Shown here: one piece after another, positions 8,037-15,543 of the stretch
Layout: each line of letters opens with the position of its first letter
Numbering within the stretch: the first letter of the stretch is position 1
Assembly: GCA_019244165.1 (NCBI GenBank)
Contig: JAFATA010000023.1
Span: 1 to 46,570, forward strand
Direction: 5' to 3'
Origin: Pseudonocardiales bacterium
Lineage (GTDB): Bacteria > Actinomycetota > Actinomycetes > Mycobacteriales > Pseudonocardiaceae
DNA: 46,570 bases
Position numbers and translations under genes: made by a program
Notes under the pieces: model-generated
What the model was told of the DNA's origin: nothing
Database searches by the model: none
Seen by the model: the letters and a program-made list of their open reading frames with translations, nothing else

Positions 8037-9002
8037 TCAGCGAGTGAAGACGATCTTGCCGGCGGTGTCGCCGTCGAGCATCGCCTGGAAGCCCCGCTTG
8101 GCCTCGGACATCGGCAGCTCGGCACCGATTTGCGGGCGCAGCCCGGTGAGGTCCAGAAAAGACAACAGGTCGCGCAGTTCGTCGCGGGTACCCATGGTGG
8201 AGCCGACCATCCGCAGCTGCAGGAAGAACAGCCGCTGCAGTTCGGCGTGCTCGGCGTCGCCACTAGTGGCGCCACTGCAGACGATGATGCCCCCGGGCTT
8301 GAGCGACTTCGCCGAATGGGACCAGGTGGCTTTGCCGACGGTCTCGAACACCGCCTCCACCCGCTCGGGCAACCGGGCGCTGGGCTCGAATGCCTGGTGC
8401 GCACCCAGCGAGCGGGCCAGCTCGCGCTTGCCCTCGGTGCGCCCGGTCACCCAGACTCGCATCCCGGCAGCCCTTCCCAGCTGCACCAAGGCGGTGGATA
8501 CCCCGCCCGAGGCGCCCTGCACGAGCATGGTCTGGCCAGCCCGCAGCCCGGACTTCACGAACAGCATCCGGTAGGCGGTGAGCCAGGCGGTGCCCATACA
8601 GGCCGCCTCCGGGAAGGTCAGCGACGGCGGCTTGGGCACCACGTTGCGTGCCGGCACCACGACGGTGTCAGCAAAGGTACCCGGCAGCTTCTCGGTGAGC
8701 AGCGTGCGGCGCGGATCCAGGGTCTCCTCGCCGATCCAGCCCGGGCTGGTCAGCACCGGGTAGATCACCACCTCGGAGCCGTCGGGCAGCACGCCGGCGC
8801 CGTCACATCCCAGGATCATCGGGAAGCGCTCGGGCGTGATACCCACCCCGCGCAGCGTCCACAGGTCGTGCATGTTCAGGCTGGCTGCTGCCACGGTGAC
8901 CGCCACGGTGCCTTCGGGCACTTCCGGGTCGGGGCGCTCTCCGATGCGCAGCGAGGACAGCGGGTCGTGGGGATTCGGCTCGGAGGCGTACACGGCGAAC
9001 AT
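8037..9002 (-). CDS. zinc-independent MDR oxidoreductase (quinone oxidoreductase-like)
   Basis: Medium-chain dehydrogenase/reductase of 321 residues. The GroES-like N-terminal domain (SLNMHDLWTLRGVG, GCDGAGVLPDGSEV) is followed by a Rossmann domain with LVQGASGGVSTALVQLGRA as the NADP-binding loop and VFETVG in the substrate half. The structural-zinc cysteine cluster of classical alcohol dehydrogenases is missing, so a quinone reductase- or enoyl reductase-type reaction on NADPH is more likely. The substrate is unknown. The ATG at 9002 gives a complete N-terminus. It is divergent from the small membrane protein and RNase genes. Confidence 0.85.
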   Translation of the reverse strand: MFAVYASEPNPHDPLSSLRIGERPDPEVPEGTVAVTVAAASLNMHDLWTLRGVGITPERFPMILGCDGAGVLPDGSEVVIYPVLTSPGWIGEETLDPRRTLLTEKLPGTFADTVVVPARNVVPKPPSLTFPEAACMGTAWLTAYRMLFVKSGLRAGQTMLVQGASGGVSTALVQLGRAAGMRVWVTGRTEGKRELARSLGAHQAFEPSARLPERVEAVFETVGKATWSHSAKSLKPGGIIVCSGATSGDAEHAELQRLFFLQLRMVGSTMGTRDELRDLLSFLDLTGLRPQIGAELPMSEAKRGFQAMLDGDTAGKIVFTR

Positions 9003-9049
9003 GCGCTCAACCTAGTGCTGGGCGGCTGCAGGCGAGTTACCCTGCGGCT

Positions 9050-9295
9050 GTGCCGTGGGCAGGGTGGGATGCGGTGAGCCGCTGGTGGAACGGGGTGGAA
9101 CTGTGGCTCACCCAGCTTGGGCTCGCGCTGCAAGTGACCCTCCTCATGCTGGTGGTGCTGCCGGTCTGCTGGTGGGCCGCCCGGGCGTTGGACCGGGTCG
9201 TCGGCGCGGTCTTCGAACGGTTCAGCCCCCACCACGCCGTGGACACAGCCATGGACGCAGCCGGGGACGCAGAGGACGCGCAGGAGCCCCGGTGA
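9050..9295 (+). CDS. small single-pass membrane protein upstream of RNase
   Basis: An 81-residue protein with one strong transmembrane segment at about residues 24-42 (ALQVTLLMLVVLPVCWWAA) and an acidic C-terminal tail rich in Asp, Glu and Ala. I do not recognise a family. The TGA stop overlaps the GTG start of the secreted RNase gene (GTGA), so the two are translationally coupled. A role in handling the RNase is possible but is only inferred from position. The start may be the GTG at 9050 or an in-frame GTG at 9074. Confidence 0.6.
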   Translation: MPWAGWDAVSRWWNGVELWLTQLGLALQVTLLMLVVLPVCWWAARALDRVVGAVFERFSPHHAVDTAMDAAGDAEDAQEPR

Positions 9296-9708
9296 GCCCC
9301 CGCCGACGGATCAGTGCCGCGCTGATCGGCCTGCTCGTGCTGGTGGCCGGTGGCGCCGTGGGGCGCCACGCGCTGGCCGCCGCGCCCGTTGGTGACCGGG
9401 CCCCGGCGGTCACCTCGACGGCTGGCCTGCCTGTTCGGACACTGTCGCAGCTACCGCCGCAGGTCGCGCAGGTGTGGCAGCTGATCCAGCACGGCGGCCC
9501 GTTCCGCTACCGGCAGGACGGGGCGGTGTTCGGCAACCGGGGTGGACGCTTACCGCTCCGGCCGTCCGGGTTCTACCGGGAGTACACCGTCCCCACACCG
9601 GGTGAGCACGACCGGGGTCCCCGCCGACTAGTCACCGGGGGTACCGCCGAGCTGTACTACACCGGCAACCACTATGCGTCCTTCGTCGCAGTCGACCCGA
9701 GGCGATAA
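9292..9708 (+). CDS. secreted guanyl-specific ribonuclease (RNase Sa/barnase type)
   Basis: Extracellular RNase cleaving after guanosine. A signal peptide occupies about residues 1-31 (RRR, then ISAALIGLLVLVAGGAVG, then ALAAAP). The mature domain contains LPPQVAQVWQLIQHGGPF, FYREYTVPTPG and DRGPRRLVTGG, then ELYYTGNHYASF. The catalytic set by alignment to Streptomyces RNase Sa is E97, R108, R112 and H127, all present. At 138 residues including the signal it is family-sized. It is directly followed by a barstar-family inhibitor gene, the classical toxin/immunity arrangement in which the inhibitor protects the cytoplasm. Confidence 0.9.
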   Translation: MSPRRRISAALIGLLVLVAGGAVGRHALAAAPVGDRAPAVTSTAGLPVRTLSQLPPQVAQVWQLIQHGGPFRYRQDGAVFGNRGGRLPLRPSGFYREYTVPTPGEHDRGPRRLVTGGTAELYYTGNHYASFVAVDPRR

Positions 9709-9712
9709 GGCC

Positions 9713-10069
9713 GTGCTGCGTTATGTCCCCGACGCCGCGTGCGCGCTCGCGCACGCTCGTCACCGCGGCGCACTGGTGCATGTGGTGGGCCCGGTGACCA
9801 GCAAGGCCGAGGCGCTGGACGCGATCGGCGTCGCGCTGAACTTCCCGGCCTGGTACGGCCGCAACCTCGACGCGTTGTATGACTGCCTGGTCAACCTGTC
9901 CTGGCAAGGCGCCGGGGAACACGTGCTGGTCTGGGCAGGCCACCGCCAGCTCGAGGCCGCCGACCCTGAGGGGTACCGCGCCGTGCTCGCGGTGCTCGAC
10001 GAGGCGGCTGGTGCCAGTTCGGGGGCCGGTTCGGGAGGCCGTCTGTCGGTGCTGCTCGCGGACGCGTGA
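9713..10069 (+). CDS. barstar-family RNase inhibitor
   Basis: Cytoplasmic inhibitor expected to bind and block the RNase encoded four bases upstream. The barstar core is clear: SKAEALDAIGVALNFPAWYGRNLDALYDCLVNL, with the FP-x-WYGRNLDAL-x-DCL signature, followed by the second beta-alpha unit. The GTG at 9713 was preferred (118 residues) because AAGG and GAGG precede it. An in-frame ATG at 9674 would overlap the RNase gene by 35 bases and has no ribosome site. The Gly/Ser-rich stretch near the C-terminus is a linker before the last strand (RLSVLLAD). Confidence 0.88.
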   Translation: MLRYVPDAACALAHARHRGALVHVVGPVTSKAEALDAIGVALNFPAWYGRNLDALYDCLVNLSWQGAGEHVLVWAGHRQLEAADPEGYRAVLAVLDEAAGASSGAGSGGRLSVLLADA

Positions 10070-10822
10070 TCAGTTAGCGGGAACCCAGGATGCGGGGCGC
10101 TTCTCGGCGAAGGCGCGGATCCCCTCCTGGCCTTCCGCTGAGGCAAAGCACGCTGCGGACAGCTCGAGCATCGCCGCGAACTCGCGCGCCATCGTGGGCT
10201 CTGAGCTGCGGCGCAGCAACTGCTTGGTCAGCGTCAGGGCCTGTGGCCCACCCTGGAGGAGCATTCCGAGGTAGCGGTTCACCTCGGCGTCAAGCTGATC
10301 GGCCGGAACCGCGCTGTTCAGCAGGCCGATGGCCCTCGCCCTGCTGGCGTCGAAGGTCTCCCCGGTGAGAAACAGCTCGTGCGCCGCGCGGGGCAGCAGC
10401 TGGGCCAGCACGGTCACCGAGATCACGGCGGGCACCACACCGAGGCGCACCTCGGTGAACGCGAACGTCGTGTGGGTGGCCGCGACGGCGATATCGGCAG
10501 CGGCGAGCAGGCCGATCCCGCCAGCGCGGGCATGCCCGGCCAGCTTGGCGACAACCGGTTTCGGATACGTCCACATCGTCTCCAGGATGCGGGGTAACTC
10601 GGTGACCGCCTCCGGAGGCTCGGTGAGGTCCATCCCGGCACAGAATGCCGGCCCGGTGTGGTCGAGCACCACCACCCGCACCGAGTCGTCGGCGGCGCGC
10701 TCCAAGGCGTCCAACAGTTGAGCGCGCAGCGGGGCGGATAGCGCATTGCGGTTGGCGGGGGAGTCCAGCGTGATGGTGGCGATCCCGGACTGCACGCTCA
10801 GGTGCACCAGTTCGACGGTCAT
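10070..10822 (-). CDS. enoyl-CoA hydratase/isomerase family protein
   Basis: Crotonase-fold enzyme of 250 residues acting on acyl-CoA thioesters. The oxyanion-hole segments are visible: SPANRNALSAPL, then AFCAGMDL, then HARAGGIGLLAAADIAVAA. The second catalytic glutamate is conserved in FTEVRLGVVPA. The first catalytic glutamate position of true hydratases, in the AGG-x-GLL loop, is not a glutamate, so an isomerase, lyase or other crotonase reaction is as likely as hydration. The ATG at 10822 gives the normal N-terminus (MTVELVHL); a TTG eight codons earlier is in frame. The stop abuts the barstar stop from the opposite strand. Confidence 0.85.
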   Translation of the reverse strand: MTVELVHLSVQSGIATITLDSPANRNALSAPLRAQLLDALERAADDSVRVVVLDHTGPAFCAGMDLTEPPEAVTELPRILETMWTYPKPVVAKLAGHARAGGIGLLAAADIAVAATHTTFAFTEVRLGVVPAVISVTVLAQLLPRAAHELFLTGETFDASRARAIGLLNSAVPADQLDAEVNRYLGMLLQGGPQALTLTKQLLRRSSEPTMAREFAAMLELSAACFASAEGQEGIRAFAEKRPASWVPAN

Positions 10823-10958
10823 GGTGCCGACCGTAGGACGGGTCAAGCAGCCACGGAGCTGAGAGAATCGATCGGACGGTTCCGCAGAGCCGCCGTCCCC
10901 GCCGGCCTCGGGAACCTGTGGGAACCATCGGTCCAGGACCGCCGACTAAACGGACATC

Positions 10959-10988
10959 GAGCCCATATGGCTCGCTCCCATATGGCTT
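10959..10988. repeat. 15-nt degenerate tandem repeat, 2 copies
   Basis: gagcccatatggctc is followed directly by gctcccatatggctt (three differences), in the gap upstream of the DUF5134-like gene. Each unit contains the palindrome catatg. Confidence 0.75.
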
Positions 10989-11021
10989 GTTCACTGTCCA
11001 CGCTTCATCGAGGAGGCGCCC

Positions 11022-11744
11022 GTGGTGCCGAGCCCCTGGCTACCGAGTTGGTTGGGCCTGGCCTGGGCGACAATCTTCGCGGTCATCCTGATTGCCCATC
11101 TCTGGCACATCGTGGTCATGACTGGCCGCGACCGCCTCTGGCACAGCGTGCATGTTCTCATGGCCCTCGGCATGATCGTGATGTTTACGCCGACCGGCCG
11201 GATGATCGTGCCCTCCAGGGTGGGGATGGCCTTCTTCGCGGCGATCGCCGTGGCGGTGGCCGGTCTGCTCGTCTGGGACTACGCCCACGGCCACCACATC
11301 GGGCAGCTGTGGGTGGCCAACGTCGTCGACGTAATCGCCATGATTTATATGTTCGCGATGATATCCACCCACGTGGTGTGGCTGACCATCCTGCTGGTGG
11401 TGTGGTTGGTGCTCCAAGCCGCCGGATGGGTTACCGGCCGCCTCTGGGGGGTCCTTGAAGCCGGAGGGCTCGGCGGGACTCGGCTGGTGCAGACCCGGGT
11501 TCCGGCTGCAACTAAGGTCATCGCCGGACCCGCGGCCAGGCAGCCGCATCAGGACCTGGCCGCCTACACCACATCTGGCAACACCACACCTGGCTACAGC
11601 ACATCCGCTCATAACCACAGCCATGGTGCCCGCCTGGTCATCTCCACCACCCTCACGCTGATGGTCCTCGGGATGGCCTACATGCTGATCGCGATGCAGT
11701 TCGGGATGCCTCCTATGCCGGGCATGCCCATGACAGCCCCCTGA
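11022..11744 (+). CDS. DUF5134-like polytopic membrane protein
   Basis: A 240-residue integral membrane protein with five hydrophobic segments before residue 145 and a last one near residues 210-228. A His/Thr/Ser-rich loop separates them, and the C-terminus is Met/Pro-rich (MPPMPGMPM). The arrangement and the HVLMALGMIVMF segment resemble actinobacterial DUF5134 proteins, whose role is unknown. His and Met residues near the membrane faces could bind metal, but that is only inference. The GTG at 11022 follows GAGGAGG. The loop at residues 181-200 consists of four degenerate 15-nt units. Confidence 0.7.
   Translation: MVPSPWLPSWLGLAWATIFAVILIAHLWHIVVMTGRDRLWHSVHVLMALGMIVMFTPTGRMIVPSRVGMAFFAAIAVAVAGLLVWDYAHGHHIGQLWVANVVDVIAMIYMFAMISTHVVWLTILLVVWLVLQAAGWVTGRLWGVLEAGGLGGTRLVQTRVPAATKVIAGPAARQPHQDLAAYTTSGNTTPGYSTSAHNHSHGARLVISTTLTLMVLGMAYMLIAMQFGMPPMPGMPMTAP
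11562..11621. repeat. 15-nt degenerate tandem repeat, 3-4 copies (in a loop)
   Basis: Consecutive five-codon units read AYTTS, GNTTP, GYSTS and AHNHS. The first three share the pattern gsctacaccacatcy. They lie in the hydrophilic loop before the last membrane segment of the DUF5134-like protein. Confidence 0.75.
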
Positions 11745-11851
11745 ACCCGCCCCCTGAACCCGCTCGCCAGCACACCGCATGATGCGATCAAGGAGCTGCC
11801 GAGTGCCGTAATGTCGGCGGGAGTAGGCAGACGACACTTTCGGGAGATATC

Positions 11852-12007
11852 ATGATCACCCTTGGGATTATTTTGCTCGTGGTCGGGTTCCTGCTCGGGA
11901 TCCACGTTCTTTGGGCGCTGGGGATCTTCCTGCTCGTGGTCGGGCTCATCTTGGCGCTGCTCGGCGCCGCCGGACGCGCCGTCTTCGGCCGGCGGCACTA
12001 CTGGTGA
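11852..12007 (+). CDS. small DUF6131-like membrane protein
   Basis: A 51-residue protein made of two hydrophobic segments (ITLGIILLVVGFLLGI and ALGIFLLVVGLILALLG) and a basic C-terminal tail ending GRRHYW. This matches the small actinobacterial DUF6131 family of unknown function. The two segments are internally similar (GI-x-LLVVG), suggesting an old duplication. The ATG at 11852 follows CGGGAGATATC. Confidence 0.8.
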   Translation: MITLGIILLVVGFLLGIHVLWALGIFLLVVGLILALLGAAGRAVFGRRHYW

Positions 12008-12115
12008 CCCAGGAGCTAGCTCCTGCACCAGAAGAGTGAGAGGTCTGGGCTTGTGCCGGGAAACCGGTATCCTTTCCCAGTTCCACTACTCTGAGGAGGC
12101 CCCTGGTGACGTACG

Positions 12116-12835
12116 ATGACTGCGCGGCGTCGTAGGAAGACAGGCACTGGGCCCTCCGCCACCGCCTTGATTGCCTGGGTAGGTGGGGCCCAGTCGCGCG
12201 TGGGCGAACCCGCCAGCGCACCATTCTCCGTGATGGAGGGCGGGTCGTGCGGCCGAGTGTCCGGTGGCCGTGCCGTCCTCGCCGGCCGTGCCTGTGGCTT
12301 TGCCGCGGGAACCTTGCTGGCCTGTGGGTCTGTGCTGGCCGGTACTGCTTACGTCGGGGATAGCTCACTCGCGGGAGACAGTGCACCCCTGCTCCGGGGT
12401 ACCTCGGCAGTCCCGGTGTTCGGTGCCGGCACTCTGGACGCATATCACGGACCCGGGTCCGCCGGGCGCGCTCCTGCCGTTCCGGATGTGGTCAGGGCAC
12501 AGGCGGTTGCCGGCTCGAATCCGGCCCCCCGGGCGCGGCTTGGGCGGGTGTGCCGGAACACCCCGGTGTCCCTGGACCTGCCCGCTGAACCCGACCGGGT
12601 CTCGGCTACCTCGCAACGGCCTTGGAACCCACCTGCACCCTCCTCGGCTGATCCTGCGCCGAGTGGTCCGGTCGCGTCGATCAGCCCGTTGCTGGGTCCC
12701 ACCGCGAAGAGAGTAGGCCGGGTCGCTCCCGTGGGCGGGGTGCTGACACCGACTAATCCACCTGAGAAACGGGTGGGGAATCCAGCGGCCCAACCGGCGA
12801 TGGCGATGCTCACCTCGGTGCTGCCGCTCAGCTGA
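12116..12835 (+). CDS. putative secreted Pro-rich hypothetical protein
   Basis: I do not recognise this 239-residue protein. A basic N-terminus (RRRRK) is followed by a hydrophobic segment around residues 55-80, then a long Pro/Ala/Ser-rich tail with two cysteines (CGS, VCRN) and a short hydrophobic C-terminus (AMLTSVLPLS). The arrangement resembles the protein at 138-734 and the ectodomain of the kinase-like protein at 35758. The start is unclear: the ATG at 12116 lacks a well-placed ribosome site, whereas the GAGGAGG at 12093-12099 is ideally spaced for an out-of-frame GTG at 12106. A later start closer to the hydrophobic segment is possible. Confidence 0.5.
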   Translation: MTARRRRKTGTGPSATALIAWVGGAQSRVGEPASAPFSVMEGGSCGRVSGGRAVLAGRACGFAAGTLLACGSVLAGTAYVGDSSLAGDSAPLLRGTSAVPVFGAGTLDAYHGPGSAGRAPAVPDVVRAQAVAGSNPAPRARLGRVCRNTPVSLDLPAEPDRVSATSQRPWNPPAPSSADPAPSGPVASISPLLGPTAKRVGRVAPVGGVLTPTNPPEKRVGNPAAQPAMAMLTSVLPLS

Positions 12836-12870
12836 CTGGCGATCTCCACGGCTCCTGGCCTGATCGCCCG

Positions 12871-13101
12871 TCATTCGCAGCGCCTAGCCAACATGAGTAC
12901 TGCCTGGTCGTAGATGCCCTGTGCTTCGGCAGGCAGCTCATCGCGGAGTACCAGGCTCTCCAGCACCGCGAACAGATCGGCGATAACATCACGCTCGCTG
13001 GTGCTCAGCTGATCAGAACGGATCTTCGTTTGGGCCAGCCTGGGCGCGGCAGGCTTTGCCGAGGGGGCGGATTGCAGGCTGACGTCGGATACGTACCACA
13101 T
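12871..13101 (-). CDS. small hypothetical protein
   Basis: A 76-residue soluble protein, with a variable N-terminal 25 residues and a helical acidic second half (STSERDVIADLFAVLESLVLRDELPAEAQGIYDQAVLMLARRCE). No family is recognised. It is supported by codon use in the second half, an ATG at 13101 and a helix-forming composition. It faces the secreted protein gene convergently, with 35 bases between stops. Confidence 0.45.
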   Translation of the reverse strand: MWYVSDVSLQSAPSAKPAAPRLAQTKIRSDQLSTSERDVIADLFAVLESLVLRDELPAEAQGIYDQAVLMLARRCE

Positions 13102-13240
13102 CGGAGGCCTTCAGACTCTCGTACTGCGAGCGTCGCGCTGGCAGCGGGTGGGCGGTGCGGGCCACCGCACGCCTGTGGACGGCATGCCCTCGACAAACTC
13201 CATCTAAACAGAAGAGGAGGTTGAGACCGTCACAGCCAGC

Positions 13241-13262
13241 GGCCCCCAACTGGCCCCCAACT
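13241..13262. repeat. 11-nt tandem repeat, 2 copies
   Basis: ggcccccaact occurs twice in direct succession in the non-coding stretch upstream of the HIT gene. The 270-base gap (13102-13371) otherwise holds only an AT-rich patch (gtctattgtctatatacgat, 13291-13310), which could be the promoter region of the operon. Confidence 0.8.
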
Positions 13263-13371
13263 GGGTACCGGTCCTCCGGTGACCGACGGTGTCTATTGTC
13301 TATATACGATTTTGACGTCGACCGTCGGTTCATCCCTGAGGGCTTGACGGCGCTCGAGAAGTAGGAGAGTT

Positions 13372-13410
13372 GTGACCGCCGACGTACTCCGTCCCGCGGA
13401 GGCGGCATGA
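13372..13410 (+). CDS. possible 12-codon leader or gene remnant overlapping HIT start
   Basis: A GTG with a good ribosome site (GTAGGAGAGTT) opens a 12-residue frame, VTADVLRPAEAA. Its stop overlaps the HIT gene start as ATGA. It could be a leader coupling translation to the HIT gene, or the last trace of a lost upstream gene; in mycobacteria thrS sits immediately upstream of HIT and is absent here. No attenuator hairpin is evident. Confidence 0.3.
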   Translation: MTADVLRPAEAA

Positions 13411-13952
13411 CCGCCGAGGCTCAGGACGGGGTCGGAGCTCCGGATGCGTTACAGCGGCTGTGGACACCGCACCGGATGGCCTATATCAAGCGTGAGGGCA
13501 CGTCCGGACCCGAGGCCGGTGGCGGACAGTGTCCGTTCTGCCGGATCATCACCTTGGACGATGCCGAGGGTTTGGTGATCGCCCGTGGTGGCACCGTCTA
13601 CGCGGTGCTTAACCTCTATCCTTACAACCCCGGCCACCTGATGGTAGTGCCCTACCGACATGTTGCCGACTACCCGGACCTGACTACCCAGGAGACCACC
13701 GAACTGGCCACCTTCACCCAGCGGGCCATGCTCGCCAGCCGTCGCGCGGCCGCCCCGCACGGCTTCAACATCGGGATCAACCAGGGCTCTGTTGCCGGCG
13801 CTGGCATCGCTGCGCACCTGCACCAGCACGTGGTACCCCGGTGGGGCGGGGATGCGAACTTCATGCCGGTCGTCGGCGGGACCAAGGTGCTGCCGCAGCT
13901 GCTGGCCGAGACTCACACGCTGCTGGTAGACGCATGGAAAGAGCTGTCCTGA
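13407..13952 (+). CDS. HIT-family hydrolase (Ap4A phosphorylase-like)
   Basis: Nucleotide-binding hydrolase or phosphorylase of 181 residues with the histidine-triad motif HLHQHVVPRW (H137, H139, H141; H139 is the expected nucleophile). A CPFC pair at 42-45 is typical of the Fhit-like branch. The N-terminal WTPHRMAYIKRE resembles the mycobacterial Ap4A phosphorylase encoded at the same locus (Rv2613c). It probably degrades diadenosine polyphosphates. It is the first of five co-oriented genes leading into phosphatidylinositol-mannoside synthesis. The ATG overlaps the stop of the tiny upstream frame. Confidence 0.88.
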   Translation: MTAEAQDGVGAPDALQRLWTPHRMAYIKREGTSGPEAGGGQCPFCRIITLDDAEGLVIARGGTVYAVLNLYPYNPGHLMVVPYRHVADYPDLTTQETTELATFTQRAMLASRRAAAPHGFNIGINQGSVAGAGIAAHLHQHVVPRWGGDANFMPVVGGTKVLPQLLAETHTLLVDAWKELS

Positions 13953-13990
13953 ACGCCTTGCCACCCCTTCCCCGATAGCCGACGTGCACG

Positions 13991-14605
13991 ATGCTCGACA
14001 TCTTCGCCCGCGCGTCGATCTCCCGGTTCGTGGATCCGGTCGGTGGCTGGCTGCTCCGCGCTGGTATCAGGCCCGACGCCATCACGCTCACCGGCGCGGT
14101 CGGGACGGTGGCTTCGGCGCTGTGGTTCTTCCCCCGCGGCCAGTTGGTGGCAGGAAGCATCGCGGTGACGGTGTTCGTGCTGCTCGACATGCTCGATGGG
14201 GCGGTCGCCAGGGCCCGCGGATCGGGTACCCCCTGGGGAACCGTGCTGGACGCCACCTGCGACCGGATCGCGGACGGTGCGCTGTTCGCCGGGCTGACCT
14301 GGTGGTGTTTCGTGATCGCAGGCAACCGGCTGCTGGCCGTGGCAGCGCTGCTGTGCCTGGTGAGCGCCCAGGTCATCTCCTACATCAAGGCCCGCGCAAC
14401 AGCCTGCGGCCTGTCCGGGGAGGGCGGGATGGCCGAACGCGCCGAGCGCTACATCATCACACTGCTCGGGGCCGGCTTGACCGGCCTGGGCGTGCCCTTC
14501 GCGCTTGATGTCGCGCTGTGGTTGCTTGCCGGGCTACAACTGGTGACCGTGACCCAACGGATGCTCGCCGTGCGGCGCAGCGCCGGGGATTGCGAGGCGA
14601 GGTGA
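13991..14605 (+). CDS. pgsA: phosphatidylinositol phosphate synthase (CDP-alcohol phosphatidyltransferase)
   Basis: Integral membrane enzyme joining CDP-diacylglycerol to inositol phosphate, the first committed step toward phosphatidylinositol and its mannosides. The 204-residue protein carries the complete family motif D66-x2-D69-G70 ... A73-R74 ... G83-x3-D87-x3-D91, within about six membrane helices. Assignment to the inositol branch rather than the glycerol branch rests on its place directly upstream of the PIM acyltransferase and PimA, as in mycobacteria. The TGA overlaps the next GTG (GTGA). Confidence 0.9.
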   Translation: MLDIFARASISRFVDPVGGWLLRAGIRPDAITLTGAVGTVASALWFFPRGQLVAGSIAVTVFVLLDMLDGAVARARGSGTPWGTVLDATCDRIADGALFAGLTWWCFVIAGNRLLAVAALLCLVSAQVISYIKARATACGLSGEGGMAERAERYIITLLGAGLTGLGVPFALDVALWLLAGLQLVTVTQRMLAVRRSAGDCEAR

Positions 14606-15543
14606 GCAGGCTCGCCGACCTCGGATACGCGGCCGGATGGCGGCTGCTGCGTTTTGCCCCGCAGACACTGGCCACCCGGGCGTTTCACGCCGGTGCCCAC
14701 CTGGCCGCGCGTTGGGACGGCCCCGGCGCCCGCCAGCTGCGCCGAAACCTGGCCCGGGTAGTGCCCGCCGCCACCCCGGCGGAGCTCGACGCGCTGGTCC
14801 ACGCCGGGCTGCGTTCCTACGCCCGCTACTGGCAGGAGACCTTCCTGCTGCCCTGGGCCGACCACGCCGCGCTGGTAGGCCGGTTGGACGGCGCGACGGA
14901 GGGGATCGGGTACCTGAACGACGCGCTGGCCGCCGGCCGTGGGGTGGTGGTGGCGCTGCCGCACAGCGGCAACTGGGAGATGGCCGGGTTGTGGTTTGTC
15001 GCCCGTCACGGAGTGTTCAGCACCGTTGCGGAGCGCCTGGAACCCGAGGCGCTGTACCAGCGCTTCGTCGCCTATCGCAACGCGCTGGGCTTCGATATCG
15101 TCCCGCTGACGGGGGCGGGGAGTCCGGCCCCGCGCCTGCTCCGCCGGCTGCGGGCGGGCGGAGTGGTGTGCCTGCTCGCCGACCGGGACCTCACCGGTGC
15201 CGGGACGGCCGTGGAGTTCTTCGGCGCCGCCGCCCGGATGCCGCTGGGGCCGGCTCGGCTGGCTGCGACGACCGGCGCCACGTTGCTGGTGGTTGGCTGC
15301 TGGTTCACCCCGGGGGGGTGGGGCATGCGTTTTCACCCGCCGGTGCCAGTGCCCGACCGCTCAGCGGCGTTGCAGGCCACCCAGACGGTGGCGGACTACT
15401 TCGCCCTCGACATCGCGGCGCACCCGCAGGACTGGCACATGCTCCAGCCCCTGTGGAGTGAGGACCTGTGGAGCGAGGACCAGTGGACCGAGGACCGACC
15501 CGTCGCGCGGTGTGACCGGGACCCGCGGCGTGACAGGACATAG
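14602..15543 (+). CDS. phosphatidylinositol mannoside acyltransferase
   Basis: Membrane-associated acyltransferase of the LpxL/HtrB superfamily that acylates the mannose of PIMs (mycobacterial PatA, Rv2611c). The 313-residue protein has the HX4(D/E) catalytic motif in PHSGNWEMAGL (H121, E126), the substrate segment LLADRDLTGAGTAVEFFG and MPLGPARLAATTGATLL. Its GTG overlaps the pgsA stop, and its 3' end overlaps the likely pimA start by 14 bases. After the conserved fold ends (DWHMLQPL) there is a tail of three 15-nt units giving LWSED, LWSED and QWTED, followed by an Arg/Asp-rich end. Confidence 0.9.
   Translation: MSRLADLGYAAGWRLLRFAPQTLATRAFHAGAHLAARWDGPGARQLRRNLARVVPAATPAELDALVHAGLRSYARYWQETFLLPWADHAALVGRLDGATEGIGYLNDALAAGRGVVVALPHSGNWEMAGLWFVARHGVFSTVAERLEPEALYQRFVAYRNALGFDIVPLTGAGSPAPRLLRRLRAGGVVCLLADRDLTGAGTAVEFFGAAARMPLGPARLAATTGATLLVVGCWFTPGGWGMRFHPPVPVPDRSAALQATQTVADYFALDIAAHPQDWHMLQPLWSEDLWSEDQWTEDRPVARCDRDPRRDRT
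15451..15495. repeat. 15-nt tandem repeat, 3 copies (acyltransferase tail)
   Basis: ctgtggagtgaggac, ctgtggagcgaggac and cagtggaccgaggac occur in succession just after the conserved end of the acyltransferase fold, adding five-residue units rich in Trp, Glu and Asp. Confidence 0.9.

Noticed and set aside
11022..11744. Possible copper-binding protein because of Met- and His-rich segments
   Set aside because: No CopC/CopD or CXXC signature is seen; Met/Pro repetition alone does not establish metal binding.
12106..12135. Nine-codon frame (VTYDDCAAS) with an ideal GAGGAGG site before the secreted protein gene
   Set aside because: Too short to call as a gene and not associated with an attenuator. 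It is mentioned only as a caution on the start of the 12116 gene.
12509..12525. A tRNA T-arm-like stem-loop (gccgg-ctcgaat-ccggc) followed by C-rich sequence
   Set aside because: No matching 5' acceptor strand, D-arm or anticodon arm could be folded within 90 bases upstream, and the loop starts with C instead of T. At most an integration-site remnant; more likely chance inside a coding region.
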